Assembly: GCF_030908215.1 (NCBI RefSeq)
Contig: NZ_JAVFJK010000010.1
Location: 140,321 to 204,320, forward strand
DNA from: Sinomonas sp. ASV486
GTDB taxonomy: Bacteria; Actinomycetota; Actinomycetes; Actinomycetales; Micrococcaceae
DNA length: 64,000 bases
Direction of reading: 5' to 3'
Part shown: positions 36,277-46,953 of the stretch, piece by piece
Layout: each line of letters starts with the position of its first letter
Position numbering within the stretch: the first letter of the stretch is position 1
The notes under the pieces: generated by a model
Told to the model about the DNA's origin: nothing
The model's database searches: none
The model's input: only the letters and a program-made list of their open reading frames with translations
Program-made: the position numbers and the translations under genes

Positions 36277-37056
36277 TCAGGCGACCGCCCCGCGCTCGCG
36301 GTACATGGCCAGCAGCGCGGTCTCGACCGCATCGACGGTGAGCCCGGGCACCAGATCGTCGGCCGCCCCCGCGGTAGCCGGGTCGAACGGAAGCGCGAGC
36401 GCCCGGTACACGTCGGTGAGAACTGCCCTGACGGGCTCGGCGTCGCTCACCACGAAGACGGAGGAGAAGAGCCAGGCTCCGGCGACCACCCTCTGGGCCG
36501 TGCCCACGAGCTTGAGCCGGCCAGCCGCCGTCGTGCGTCCCGACACGGCGGTGCCGGTGCCGAACCCGACGGGCACCCCGTGGACGCTGTACTCGCCGGG
36601 GCAGTACTCGCCCGGGATCTCGCCCACGCGGGCATCGACTCCGAGCGCCTGCAGAACGCCTGCGTAGAGGGCGCCGAACACCTCGAACCGATGCCGGTGG
36701 CCCACCATGGCCTCGCGCGCCGGCTCGATGTGGTCCACGATGAGCGTGCCCTCATGGTAGGCGGCCGCCCGCCCGCCGGCCTTGCGGACCACGGGCTCGA
36801 AGCCGTGCGCGCGGGCGGCGTCCCGCGCGGCATCGAATCCTGCGAGACGGGTGTCCCGCTGGCCGAAGGCGAGGGTGGGGCGGGGGCGGTAGAGGCGGAG
36901 GGTAGCTCCCCGGACTCCGCGCTTGACCTCGTCGAGCAGCTCGGTGGCATGGGCCAGCTCGGCCGCGGCGCGCTCAGCGCCGGAACCGCCGTCCGGCACT
37001 CCGCTCCCCCGGACCAGGCCGAGCTGCACGCTCTCGCCGTCATTCCATTCCGCCAT
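36277..37056 (-). CDS. Lipoate-protein ligase / octanoyltransferase-like protein
   Basis: 259 residues from the ATG at 37056, one base after the thioesterase stop. The biotin/lipoate ligase fold shows LRLYRPRPTLAFGQRD, VVRKAGGRAAAYHEGTLIV (the RxxGG-x-A-x-x-H region) and the Lys in RLKLVGTAQRV. A Cys at GEYCPGEYSV stands near the spot where LipM-type octanoyltransferases have their nucleophile, so an octanoyl- or lipoyl-transfer role is possible as well as ATP-dependent ligation. It would serve lipoylated E2 proteins such as the one at 18572-19939; that link is inference. Confidence 0.8.
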   Translation of the reverse strand: MAEWNDGESVQLGLVRGSGVPDGGSGAERAAAELAHATELLDEVKRGVRGATLRLYRPRPTLAFGQRDTRLAGFDAARDAARAHGFEPVVRKAGGRAAAYHEGTLIVDHIEPAREAMVGHRHRFEVFGALYAGVLQALGVDARVGEIPGEYCPGEYSVHGVPVGFGTGTAVSGRTTAAGRLKLVGTAQRVVAGAWLFSSVFVVSDAEPVRAVLTDVYRALALPFDPATAGAADDLVPGLTVDAVETALLAMYRERGAVA

Positions 37057-37057
37057 G

Positions 37058-37891
37058 TCAGCTCCGGCGCAGGGTGAGGATCTGCTCGGCTCGGCCGAAG
37101 GGCCCGTCGGCATCGTGCAGGACAGAGGAGGTCAGACCGATGCCGTCCGCGCCGAAGGACACCGCATTGTCGATCCCGAGCCACTCGCCGCGCGGCTCCC
37201 GGTACATGTGGATCTGCAGGTCGACGTTCGGGAACGCCCAGCTTCCCTGTCCCGGCGGGACGCGCGTGGCGATGCCGTTGGCCGTGTCCACAAGACCCAT
37301 GAGGCGCACCCAGTCGGGGCTCTCCGCCCCGCCGACCAGCGGATGCGCGGTCCGGATCCAGACCGTCCCGTTCCCGGAGCGATGATGGGGCGCCTGGTAC
37401 ATCTCAAGCGAGCGGATGTAGCCGCCAGGCCACTCCGTCGAACCGTCCCAGCGCTCGCACTCCTCGACCGGAGGGATTGCGGTGTCCTCGACCGCGGCGA
37501 CCGCGGAGCTGTCCGTCGTGATGAGCCGCCAAGCGCTTGCGCGGATCGCGACGCGGCCCCGGGCGGTGAGTTCGGCCTCGACGAGCTCGATCGTCTTCCC
37601 GGGGCGGACGGTGCGCACGGCAACCTCGAACTCGCCAGCGTGAATGAGACCGAGGATCTCGTAGCTGATGCGGGCGATCCGCAGATCGGGGCGCGGTTCG
37701 TGCTGGGCGAGCGCGTGGGCGAGGATCCCCGAGGCGGGGGCCATGTGCTGTTCGTGGGCATTCCAGGCGCCTTGCGCGTGGATCGTCGAGCGGAAGCGTC
37801 CGCCGCCGAGGTCCTCGTAGTAGAACTCGCCGACTGCCAGTCCCGGCAGTACCCCGTCCTGCTCAGCCTTCAGCGCAGTGTCCTGCGTCAC
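37058..37891 (-). CDS. Acyl-CoA thioesterase-like double-hotdog protein
   Basis: 277 residues, GTG start preceded by GGAGAGGAG. The sequence has two hotdog halves: GRFRSTIHAQGAWNAHEQHM with ILAHALAQHE in the first, and GLVDTANGIATRVPP with NVDLQIHMYREPRGEW and DNAVSFGADGIGLTSS in the second, matching the actinobacterial thioesterase family proteins related to TesB. It is followed after one base by the lipoate-ligase-like gene. The substrate is unknown. It is divergent from an MFS gene across 101 bases. Confidence 0.82.
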   Translation of the reverse strand: MTQDTALKAEQDGVLPGLAVGEFYYEDLGGGRFRSTIHAQGAWNAHEQHMAPASGILAHALAQHEPRPDLRIARISYEILGLIHAGEFEVAVRTVRPGKTIELVEAELTARGRVAIRASAWRLITTDSSAVAAVEDTAIPPVEECERWDGSTEWPGGYIRSLEMYQAPHHRSGNGTVWIRTAHPLVGGAESPDWVRLMGLVDTANGIATRVPPGQGSWAFPNVDLQIHMYREPRGEWLGIDNAVSFGADGIGLTSSVLHDADGPFGRAEQILTLRRS

Positions 37892-37992
37892 GTCCCACTC
37901 CTCTCCGGGTCCGCCACGCGCTGGGCGGCCCCATCCAGACTATCTCCAGCGGTCGGCGGGACTAATTCGAGCCGAAGGGAGGTTCCCCTCGC

Positions 37993-39447
37993 ATGACCAT
38001 CACGCGCGCGGATGTCGGCTTCCGGTCCGAGCGGGGGCCCATCCTCGTGGCCCTCATGCTCACTACAGGGCTCGTGGCCATCGATTCGACGATCGTCGCG
38101 ACGGCGGTCCCCTCGATCGTGAACGACGTCGGCGGGTTCTCCTCGTTCCCCTGGCTGTTCTCGGCCTACATGCTCGCCCAAGCCGTCTCGGTGCCGGTCT
38201 ACGCGAAGCTCGCGGACATGCTCGGGCGCAAGCCGATCGTCCTTATCGGCATCGCCCTGTTCCTCGTCGGCTCGGTCCTCTGCGGTCTGGCCGGCTCCAT
38301 GGGCGCACTCATCGCGTTCCGGGTGATCCAGGGCCTCGGCGCAGGCGCCGTCCAGCCCATGGCCATCACGATTGCGGGGGACATCTACACCGTCGCCGAA
38401 CGTGCCAGAGTGCAGGGGTACCTCGCGAGCGTGTGGGCGGTGTCCTCCGTGGTAGGGCCGACGCTCGGCGGAGTCTTCGCCTCCCTCGGGATCTGGCGCG
38501 GCATCTTCCTCGTGAACATCCCGCTGTGCGTGCTGGCCGGATGGATGCTGGCCCGCACGTTCCACGAGACCGTGGAGCGCGCGCGGCACCGGATCGACTT
38601 CCTCGGCTCGGGCCTTCTCACACTGTCCATGACCCTGGTCATCCTCGGCGCCCTCGAGGGCGGTCAGGCCTGGGCCTGGAACTCGCCGCTGGGCATCGGC
38701 TGCTTCGTCCTCGGCCCGGCGCTGTTCGGGGCGTTCCTCATTGCAGAGCGGCGTGCCGCCGAGCCGGTCCTGCCCCTGTGGGTCGTCTCGCGGCGCCTCC
38801 TACTGACCACGACGCTCGCCTCCTTCGGCGTAGGGGCCATGATCCTGGGGCTCACCTCGTACGTTCCAACGTTCCTCGAGAGCGCACTCTCGGTCTCCCC
38901 CGTGGTCGCCGGCCTGGCCCTCGCGGCTCTGACGCTCGGGTGGCCGATCAGCGCCGCCCAGTCCGGCCGGCTGTACCTCCGGATAGGATTCCGGACAACG
39001 GCTCTCATCGGAATCGCGGTGGCGGTGGCAGGCACCGCCGTTCTGGCGGCCACGGCCCACACACCGAACGTCGCGGCCGTCGCGGCAAGCTGCTTCACCA
39101 TCGGCTTGGGCCTGGGCCTCACCGCTTCGCCTACGCTCATCGCCGCGCAGTCGAGCGTCGAATGGAATGAGCGCGGCGTCGTGACGGGGACGAACCTCTT
39201 CTCGCGCTCGATCGGCAGCGCCCTGGGCGTCGCCGTGTTCGGGGCCATCGCCAACGGCATCTACGCCTCCTCCCCCGCCGGCGAGGCGAAGGGCGAAACG
39301 ATCGTGCCGGCGTCGGCGGCGGTCTTCCTCACCGTGGTCGTCGTGGCCGTACTCGTGGGCTTTGCCGTGTTCGCCATGCCCCGCGACGGGCGCCGCGTCT
39401 CAGACGCCGCTGAGACGGCGTCCCGATCCACGCGACCGGGCGCCTAG
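37993..39447 (+). CDS. MFS drug/metabolite exporter (DHA2-like)
   Basis: 484 residues with about 14 membrane helices. Diagnostic motifs are LDSTIVATA-type sequence AIDSTIVATAVPSIV in helix 1, KLADMLGRKPIVL (motif A) and GLGAGAVQPMAITIAGDIYT (motif C-like region). The family exports drugs or small metabolites by proton antiport. GGGAGG precedes the ATG. The substrate is not predictable. It converges with the FUSC gene with a four-base overlap. Confidence 0.88.
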   Translation: MTITRADVGFRSERGPILVALMLTTGLVAIDSTIVATAVPSIVNDVGGFSSFPWLFSAYMLAQAVSVPVYAKLADMLGRKPIVLIGIALFLVGSVLCGLAGSMGALIAFRVIQGLGAGAVQPMAITIAGDIYTVAERARVQGYLASVWAVSSVVGPTLGGVFASLGIWRGIFLVNIPLCVLAGWMLARTFHETVERARHRIDFLGSGLLTLSMTLVILGALEGGQAWAWNSPLGIGCFVLGPALFGAFLIAERRAAEPVLPLWVVSRRLLLTTTLASFGVGAMILGLTSYVPTFLESALSVSPVVAGLALAALTLGWPISAAQSGRLYLRIGFRTTALIGIAVAVAGTAVLAATAHTPNVAAVAASCFTIGLGLGLTASPTLIAAQSSVEWNERGVVTGTNLFSRSIGSALGVAVFGAIANGIYASSPAGEAKGETIVPASAAVFLTVVVVAVLVGFAVFAMPRDGRRVSDAAETASRSTRPGA

Positions 39448-40595
39448 CCAACTCGCCTCGTGTCCGGGTGCTCCCCCTCCTCCCTGCTGCGGACAACGCG
39501 GATGATCCGGGCCAGTGACAGGGAGACCGCGGCAGCCACGCTGACAGACGCCCCGTGGGCCGTTGCCGCCTCGTAGTAGGTCCGGCTGACGGCATCGATC
39601 GTGCCTTCGGCTCGGGCTAGGACGTCCGGCAGGGAATCGGACTCACCCCACGCGCGCAGCACATCAGCGGTGGCGGAGAGAGCGTCCCCGAGCCGCGGCA
39701 TCACGTCCACTGGGATCGCGGACGACTCGTCCTCCCCACCGATCACGCCGGATAGGAGGTCCGTGATGTCCTGGACCTGGAAGGTCGAACGCTCGACGGC
39801 GCGCAGATCCGCGAGGTCCGCCGCGAGATCCCGGCGGCGGCGCCAGCGTCGCGGATTCACCCTGGCGCTCTCCTCGGCGGCTTCGACCACGCGTCGGACC
39901 CGAGAAGCGGTCTCCGCGAGGAGTTCCTCGCGACTGGCCCAGTCCTGATGGTTCTGTGGCGATGACTCGTTCAGCGCGAGCGCCATCTCATCGAGCTGAT
40001 CGCCAAGCGTGTGGCGGAGCCTTCTGAAGGCAGGAGTGATGGCGCTGTAGCGCAGGGGCGGGAAGACCAGCCAGTTCACCGCGAACCCGATCGCGACCCC
40101 CACACCCATCTGCCCGAGGTAGGCGAGCGAGAAGTCCTCGCGGCGGCCGCCGCCGGCAACGAGGACGAACAGTGCAGCGAGAGGAACCCAATCCCGCGCC
40201 GTGCCCATCCGGGGAAGACCCCCGACCAGCACGCCGAAGCCGATCACCACTGCTATGGCGAGCGCGCTCGTCTCGGTGAAGCTTGCCACGACCATCGCGA
40301 CCCCGATGCCGAGGGCCAGACCTAGGAGGCTCTGGAGGCCTTTACGCAGGGAGTCCGCCACCGTCGGGTACATGCTCACGAGAGCGCCGAGGGGCGCGTA
40401 GTACGGATACTGCGAGATGGGTTCCGGCATCAGCTGCGCGGCGAACCATGCGAGCCCCGCGGCGAGGGCGGTCTTCGCGGCCAGCATGAGCCGCTCTATC
40501 GAGACGGCCTCGCGCAGTCCTGAGCGGACGGCGGAGAGGGACGGGCCCAGAAACGCGCGCGCACTGGACCTGTCCCGCGGGGAGCTGGCGGCCAT
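39444..40595 (-). CDS. FUSC / aromatic-acid-exporter-type membrane protein
   Basis: 383 residues. The N-terminal half holds about six membrane helices (AAKTALAAGLAWFAAQLM, SLLGLALGIGVAMVVASF, LAIAVVIGFGVLVGG), with YYAPLGALVSMYPTVADSL typical of the FUSC/ArAE family. The C-terminal half (residues 195-383) is a helical cytoplasmic domain. The role is probably efflux, inferred from the family. It ends four bases inside the convergent MFS gene. Confidence 0.82.
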   Translation of the reverse strand: MAASSPRDRSSARAFLGPSLSAVRSGLREAVSIERLMLAAKTALAAGLAWFAAQLMPEPISQYPYYAPLGALVSMYPTVADSLRKGLQSLLGLALGIGVAMVVASFTETSALAIAVVIGFGVLVGGLPRMGTARDWVPLAALFVLVAGGGRREDFSLAYLGQMGVGVAIGFAVNWLVFPPLRYSAITPAFRRLRHTLGDQLDEMALALNESSPQNHQDWASREELLAETASRVRRVVEAAEESARVNPRRWRRRRDLAADLADLRAVERSTFQVQDITDLLSGVIGGEDESSAIPVDVMPRLGDALSATADVLRAWGESDSLPDVLARAEGTIDAVSRTYYEAATAHGASVSVAAAVSLSLARIIRVVRSREEGEHPDTRRVG

Positions 40596-40708
40596 GAGCC
40601 AAGCCTTGCACCCCCCGCGCGGTAGGTCGAGTCCGTCCCCTCGTCGCTCACTGCACCACCTGTCTCCGAGGCGGTGGCTGTCCCCTTGAGCTGGACCTCC
40701 TCAACAGC

Positions 40709-41668
40709 TCAGGACAGGCGGCCGAGGCGCTCGCGCCCCCGGGCCACCGCACGGCGTCCCTGCTCTGCCAGACGCGATGCGAGCCTGCGCGCGCGCTCCG
40801 CGGCCCCAGCCTCGCGTTCGGCGGACGCCGCCTCCACTTCGAGCTCGGCGGCCCGGTTCCGGAGGCTCTCGAGCTCCGCCGCAAGTCGGGCCCGCCGCTC
40901 GGCGGCCTCGGTTGCCTCACGCTCCGCGTCGGCGAGCTCTGCCTCGGCGTCGTCGAGGCTCCGCTGAGCCTCCGCGAGCTCTGCCTCTGCCGCCTGGCGT
41001 TCGTGCCGCCTCGCCTCGTCCCGCACTGCAAGCTTGTCCACACCCGTATCGTCCGCGTGGGCCTTGCTCTCGGAGCCCGGGCGCCGAGCTCGCGTAGGCA
41101 CCACGATCGACGCCGACCCGTCGCCCTCCGCGGCTGCGGGCTGCTCTGGCCACGCGCCCGGCACTGCAACGGCACCCGTGAGGTCCACTGGCTCGAGGCC
41201 ATTGCTCGTGAAGGTCCGCACGAGCAGCCCGCTCCGAAGGGCCTCCGACGCCCGTGGATCCGTCATGGCCGCGCGCAGCGTCTGCTCCATCTCGGAGGCC
41301 GCGGGCTCACTGATCTTCACCCCAAGGTCCGAGGCGAGGGCACGGCCATCCCTCACGACGGCGCTCAGGAGCCTCGAGCGCTGCTGGCTCAGCTCACGCA
41401 TCCGCGCGGGGTCGAGATCCTCTTGGGCGTCGCGCAGCTCGGCGCCGAGGTCTAGGACCTGGGAGATTTCATCAACGCGGCGCCTGGCGAGCATGTTGAG
41501 CGCCCAGGTGGCCGCGGATGGCTTGGGAAGGCGGGCAATCTGCTTCGCCAGAAGGGCCTGATCCTCGGCCCGTGCCTGCTTGGCCCGCTGATTGCGGGCC
41601 GCGGTGAACGCTCCGGGCGGGAGCGCGTACAACTCGGCGGCCACATCATCGAGCTCCATGGCACGCAT
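40709..41668 (-). CDS. Coiled-coil protein of unknown function
   Basis: About 319 residues from the ATG at 41668 (AAGGGA upstream); ATGs at 41671 and 41659 are also possible. The N-terminal 150 residues are helical with LYALPPGAFTAARNQRAKQA and LPKPSAATWALNMLARR, blocks I recognise from actinobacterial hypothetical proteins. The last 110 residues are a long Glu/Ala/Arg coiled coil (residues about 205-300) with a basic tail. No catalytic motif is visible. It may be a structural or scaffold protein; function unknown. Confidence 0.8.
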   Translation of the reverse strand: MRAMELDDVAAELYALPPGAFTAARNQRAKQARAEDQALLAKQIARLPKPSAATWALNMLARRRVDEISQVLDLGAELRDAQEDLDPARMRELSQQRSRLLSAVVRDGRALASDLGVKISEPAASEMEQTLRAAMTDPRASEALRSGLLVRTFTSNGLEPVDLTGAVAVPGAWPEQPAAAEGDGSASIVVPTRARRPGSESKAHADDTGVDKLAVRDEARRHERQAAEAELAEAQRSLDDAEAELADAEREATEAAERRARLAAELESLRNRAAELEVEAASAEREAGAAERARRLASRLAEQGRRAVARGRERLGRLS

Positions 41669-41794
41669 CATAGGTCCCTTGGTGCGCGGCGACGACACGC
41701 AGACGAACGATGCCATCATGGCCGTCGCCGGGACCGCCGCGCTCCTGCTCATCGTGATTCACCTGACGCCGGGACGCAACCGGCCCAGCGCGGA

Positions 41795-41839
41795 AGGAGG
41801 AGGACGACGACGGGGGCCTCCCGCCGTCGTCCTCCTCCT
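41795..41839 (-). terminator. Hairpin terminator after nrdF
   Basis: A 15-bp perfect inverted repeat (41795-41809 with 41825-41839) lies 38 bases downstream of the nrdF stop on the minus strand and before the next gene start, so it probably ends the nrdHIEF transcript. Confidence 0.7.
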
Positions 41840-41877
41840 GTTGTGTGATCAGCGCTTGCTGCAGAAGAAGGAAAGAA

Positions 41878-43633
<1,756 letters not shown>

Positions 43634-43670
43634 CTCCTACCCTTTCATTCGAAGAATCGATAGTTGAGTC

Positions 43671-45845
43671 TCACAACGCACAGCTGACGCAACCCTCCAC
43701 CTCAGTCCCCTCGAGGGCGAGCTGGCGGAGGCGGATGTAGTAGAGCGTCTTGATGCCCTTGCGCCACGCGTAGATCTGGGCCTTGTTGATGTCCCGCGTC
43801 GTCGCAGTGTCCTTGAAGAACAGTGTGAGCGAGAGGCCCTGGTCCACGTGCTGCGTGGCGGCCGCGTACGTGTCGATGATCTTCTCGTAGCCGATCTCGT
43901 ACGCGTCCTGGTAGTAGTCGAGGTTCTCGTTAGTCAGGTACGGCGCCGGGTAGTAGACGCGCCCGATCTTGCCTTCCTTGCGGATCTCGATCTTGGCCGC
44001 GACCGGGTGGATGGAGGAGGTCGAGTTGTTGATGTAGCTGATCGAGCCCGTCGGGGGGACCGCCTGGAGGTTCTGGTTGTAGATGCCGTGCTCCATGACC
44101 GAGGCCTTGAGCTCTCGCCAGTCGTCCGGGGTTGGAACCTCGACCTTGGCGAACAGCTCGCGGACCTTCTCGGTCTGCGGGGCCCACTCCTGCTCGGTGT
44201 ACTTGTCGAAGAACTCGCCCGAGGCGTACTTCGAGTTCTCGAAGCCGCCGAACGCCTGCCCGTTCTCCATTGCGAGCCGATTCGAGGCCCGCAGTGCGTG
44301 GAAAAGCACCGTGTAGAAGTAGATGTTCGTGAAGTCCAGACCCTCCTCGGAGCCGTAGTGGACCCGCTCGCGGGCGAGGTACCCGTGGAGGTTCATCTGG
44401 CCGAGGCCGATGGCGTGGGACTTCGCATTCCCCTCGGCGACGGAAGGCACGGACTCGATGTAGCTCATGTCGGACACAGCCGAGAGCGCGCGGATCGCGG
44501 TCTCGATGGAGAGCCCGAAGTCCTCGGAGTCCATGGTCCTCGCGATGTTCATCGAGCCGAGGTTGCAGGAGATGTCCTTGCCAACGCTCGCGTAGGAGAG
44601 GTCCTCGTTGTACACGCTCGGCGTGGAGACCTGCAGGATCTCCGAGCACAGGTTGCTCATGGTGACCTTGCCGGCCACCGGGTTGGCCCGATTCACCGTG
44701 TCCTCGAACATGATGTAGGGGTAGCCCGACTCGAACTGGATCTCCGCGAGGGTCTGGAAGAACTCGCGGGCGCTGATCTTCGTCTTCTTGATCCGCGCGT
44801 CGTCGACCATCTCGTAGTACTTCTCGGTCACCGAGACATCGGAGAACGGCTTGCCGTACACGCGCTCGACGTCGTACGGCGAGAAGAGGTACATGTCCTC
44901 GTTCTTCTTCGCGAGCTCGAACGTGATGTCCGGGATGACGACGCCGAGCGAGAGTGTCTTGATGCGGATCTTCTCGTCAGCGTTCTCGCGCTTCGTGTCG
45001 AGGAAGCGGTAGATGTCCGGGTGGTGTGCGTGCAGGTACACGGCGCCGGCGCCCTGGCGTGCGCCGAGCTGGTTCGCATACGAGAAGGAGTCCTCGAGGA
45101 GCTTCATGACGGGGATGACGCCCGAGGACTGGTTCTCGATCTGCTTGATCGGCGCGCCGTGCTCGCGGATGTTCGTCAGCGAGAGGGCGACGCCGCCGCC
45201 GCGCTTGGAGAGCTGGAGCGCCGAGTTGATGCCGCGCGCGATCGACTCCATGTTGTCCTCGATGCGCAGGAGGAAGCACGAGACGAGCTCGCCGCGCTGC
45301 TTCTTCCCGGCGTTGAGGAAGGTGGGTGTGGCCGGCTGGAAGCGGCCCGAGATGATCTCGTCCACGAGCTGGGTCGCGAGCTGCTCGTCACCCCGGGCAA
45401 GGTGGAGCGCAACCATGCACACTCGGTCCTCGTAGCGCTCGAGGTAGCGCTTGCCGTCGAACGTCTTGAGCGTGTAGGAGGTGTAGAACTTGAACGCGCC
45501 GAGGAACGTCTCGAAGCGGAACTTCTTCTTGTAGGCCCGGCCGAACAGGTCGCGGACGAAGTTCATCGTGTACTGGTCAAGCGTCTCGCGCTCGTAGTAG
45601 TCCTTCTTGATCAGGTACTCGAGCTTCTCGTCCAGATCGTGGAAGAACACCGTGTTGGTGTTGACGTGGTCGAGGAAGTACTGGCGCGCCGCGTAGCGGT
45701 CCGCCTCGAACTGGATCTTCCCGTCGTCGCCATACAGGTTCAGCATGGCATTGAGCTCGTGGTAGCCGAGGCCCTTGTACTTCGCGGGCAGCTCCTTCGG
45801 ATCTGCCGTCGCTGCTACTGCAGGGGAAGCGAGAGTCGTGTCCAA
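43671..45845 (-). CDS. nrdE: Class Ib ribonucleotide reductase alpha subunit NrdE
   Basis: 724 residues from a TTG at 45845, giving [24 protein letters not shown], the start seen in related NrdE; the frame is open further upstream into nrdI. Catalytic blocks are present: [18 protein letters not shown] (active-site Cys), [36 protein letters not shown] and the C-terminal thiol pair in GCVSCAL that receives electrons from NrdH. It overlaps nrdI by 31 bases. The homing gene follows its stop. Confidence 0.96.
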   Translation of the reverse strand: MDTTLASPAVAATADPKELPAKYKGLGYHELNAMLNLYGDDGKIQFEADRYAARQYFLDHVNTNTVFFHDLDEKLEYLIKKDYYERETLDQYTMNFVRDLFGRAYKKKFRFETFLGAFKFYTSYTLKTFDGKRYLERYEDRVCMVALHLARGDEQLATQLVDEIISGRFQPATPTFLNAGKKQRGELVSCFLLRIEDNMESIARGINSALQLSKRGGGVALSLTNIREHGAPIKQIENQSSGVIPVMKLLEDSFSYANQLGARQGAGAVYLHAHHPDIYRFLDTKRENADEKIRIKTLSLGVVIPDITFELAKKNEDMYLFSPYDVERVYGKPFSDVSVTEKYYEMVDDARIKKTKISAREFFQTLAEIQFESGYPYIMFEDTVNRANPVAGKVTMSNLCSEILQVSTPSVYNEDLSYASVGKDISCNLGSMNIARTMDSEDFGLSIETAIRALSAVSDMSYIESVPSVAEGNAKSHAIGLGQMNLHGYLARERVHYGSEEGLDFTNIYFYTVLFHALRASNRLAMENGQAFGGFENSKYASGEFFDKYTEQEWAPQTEKVRELFAKVEVPTPDDWRELKASVMEHGIYNQNLQAVPPTGSISYINNSTSSIHPVAAKIEIRKEGKIGRVYYPAPYLTNENLDYYQDAYEIGYEKIIDTYAAATQHVDQGLSLTLFFKDTATTRDINKAQIYAWRKGIKTLYYIRLRQLALEGTEVEGCVSCAL

Positions 45846-46300
45846 AATGCGTCCAATCCTTCGGTGACCCGGGCCACGTCTTCGGGCGTGCCCATGAGTT
45901 CGAATCGGTAGAGGTGGGGAACGTGGCACTTAACGGCGACGATGTCGCCTGCAGCGCAGTAGTTGTCCCCGAAGTTCGTGTTGCCCGCGCTGATGACGCC
46001 CCGGATGAGGCCCCGGTTCTGCGGGTCGTTGAGGAATCTGATGACTTGTTTGGGCACGGACCCCGCTCCGCCAGTCCCGCCGTATGTCGGGACGACCAGC
46101 ACGAACGGCTCCGTTGCCCGGAGTGGCGCGTCGTGTAAGTGGAGCGGGATCTGCTCTGCCTCGAGACCGAGCTTGCCCACAAAACGGCGGGTGTTGCCCG
46201 AGACAGACGAGAAGTAGATGAGTCGCGCCGACGTCAGGCGTGGCGCGGGGTCCGAGCCCTGCGCCCCGACGTCACTCGCGGCGATGACCTGGGAGGCCAT
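45815..46300 (-). CDS. nrdI: NrdI flavodoxin-like protein
   Basis: 161 residues. [18 protein letters not shown] is the FMN phosphate loop, [10 protein letters not shown] and [17 protein letters not shown] are the isoalloxazine-binding loops of NrdI. NrdI generates the oxidant for assembling the Mn(III)2-tyrosyl radical of NrdF. The gene lies 47 bases after nrdH and overlaps nrdE by 31 bases, so it is translationally coupled. Confidence 0.95.
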   Translation of the reverse strand: MASQVIAASDVGAQGSDPAPRLTSARLIYFSSVSGNTRRFVGKLGLEAEQIPLHLHDAPLRATEPFVLVVPTYGGTGGAGSVPKQVIRFLNDPQNRGLIRGVISAGNTNFGDNYCAAGDIVAVKCHVPHLYRFELMGTPEDVARVTEGLDAFWTRLSLPLQ

Positions 46301-46347
46301 TTGAGCGCACCCCCTTGTGGGAAAAGCTGAGTGGTGGGGCAGGCGGC

Positions 46348-46596
46348 TCAGGCCACCGACGCGGCGGATGCGCTTTGAGCGATCGCCGCGATCTTGTCCG
46401 GCCGGAAGCCAGACCAGTGGTCGCGGTCCGTGACGACGACGGGCGCCTGCAGGTAGCCCATGGCCTTGAGCCGCTCAAGGGCCTCCGGATCCTGCGTGAC
46501 ATCGACCTTCCTGTAGTCGATGCCCTTCTTGTCCAGGGCACGGTAGGTCGCGTTGCACTGCACACACGCGGGCTTCGTGTAGACCGTGACGTTCAT
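46348..46596 (-). CDS. nrdH: NrdH glutaredoxin-like redoxin
   Basis: 82 residues from the ATG at 46596; an ATG five codons earlier (46611) is possible but would add MGLGI ahead of the fold. The active site is CVQC ([17 protein letters not shown]), and [12 protein letters not shown] is the conserved C-terminal block. NrdH is the electron donor for class Ib reductase. It is the first gene of nrdHIEF and lies downstream of an NrdR-like box. Confidence 0.95.
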   Translation of the reverse strand: MNVTVYTKPACVQCNATYRALDKKGIDYRKVDVTQDPEALERLKAMGYLQAPVVVTDRDHWSGFRPDKIAAIAQSASAASVA

Positions 46597-46695
46597 GATT
46601 CCCAACCCCATCCTTCAAAAGCTTCCCCGGCCGGGGCGTTCGCCGCTGCCGCACCGACAGCCGCCCCTCGGGTCTCGAGCATCTCGGTGCCCTCG

Positions 46696-46711
46696 ATACT
46701 ACATGTAGTGC
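46696..46711. promoter_or_regulatory. NrdR-box-like palindrome upstream of nrdH
   Basis: ATACTACATGTAGTGC contains a perfect 12-bp palindrome (46698-46709) and matches the NrdR consensus acaCwAtATaTwGtgt at 12 of 16 positions. It lies about 100 bases upstream of the nrdH ATG. A weaker second candidate (around 46741-46754) has only partial symmetry. NrdR boxes normally occur in pairs near the nrd promoter. Confidence 0.6.
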
Positions 46712-46769
46712 ATGCCCCAGCCGCGGACCCCAAGATGTTGTCTTACAAGTATGTCATTACTGAGGCTCT

Positions 46770-46856
46770 CAGTCCACAGACTCCACACACTTAATGCACC
46801 GCCGCGACCCCCGTATTCCTGCGGATCGGGCGCGTTTGTCCACAGCCTGTGGACCT
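46770..46856. promoter_or_regulatory. Cluster of DnaA-box-like sites between nrdH and the LysR gene
   Basis: TTGTCCACA (46836-46844), the usual actinobacterial DnaA box, faces an inverted AGGTCCACA (46848-46856) across three bases, forming a 7-3-7 palindrome. CAGTCCACA (46770-46778) and ACTCCACAC (46780-46788) lie just to the left. Together with the NrdR box these occupy most of the 357-base stretch 46597-46953; the rest shows no gene. E. coli nrdAB is known to be DnaA-controlled; a similar role here is inferred. Confidence 0.45.
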
Positions 46857-46953
46857 CCGTGCCCACAGTCAGCGAAACTTTGCGTGTCGTTCATCTCACG
46901 GCGTGTCGCGGCGTGTCGTAGTCTGGGCGGGCCCGGCCCAGGAAGGAGCCCGT

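Noticed and set aside
43848..45911. Plus-strand 687-codon open frame opposite nrdE
   Set aside because: Antisense of a conserved gene; its Val/Leu/Glu/Arg-rich composition is typical of GC-rich shadows.
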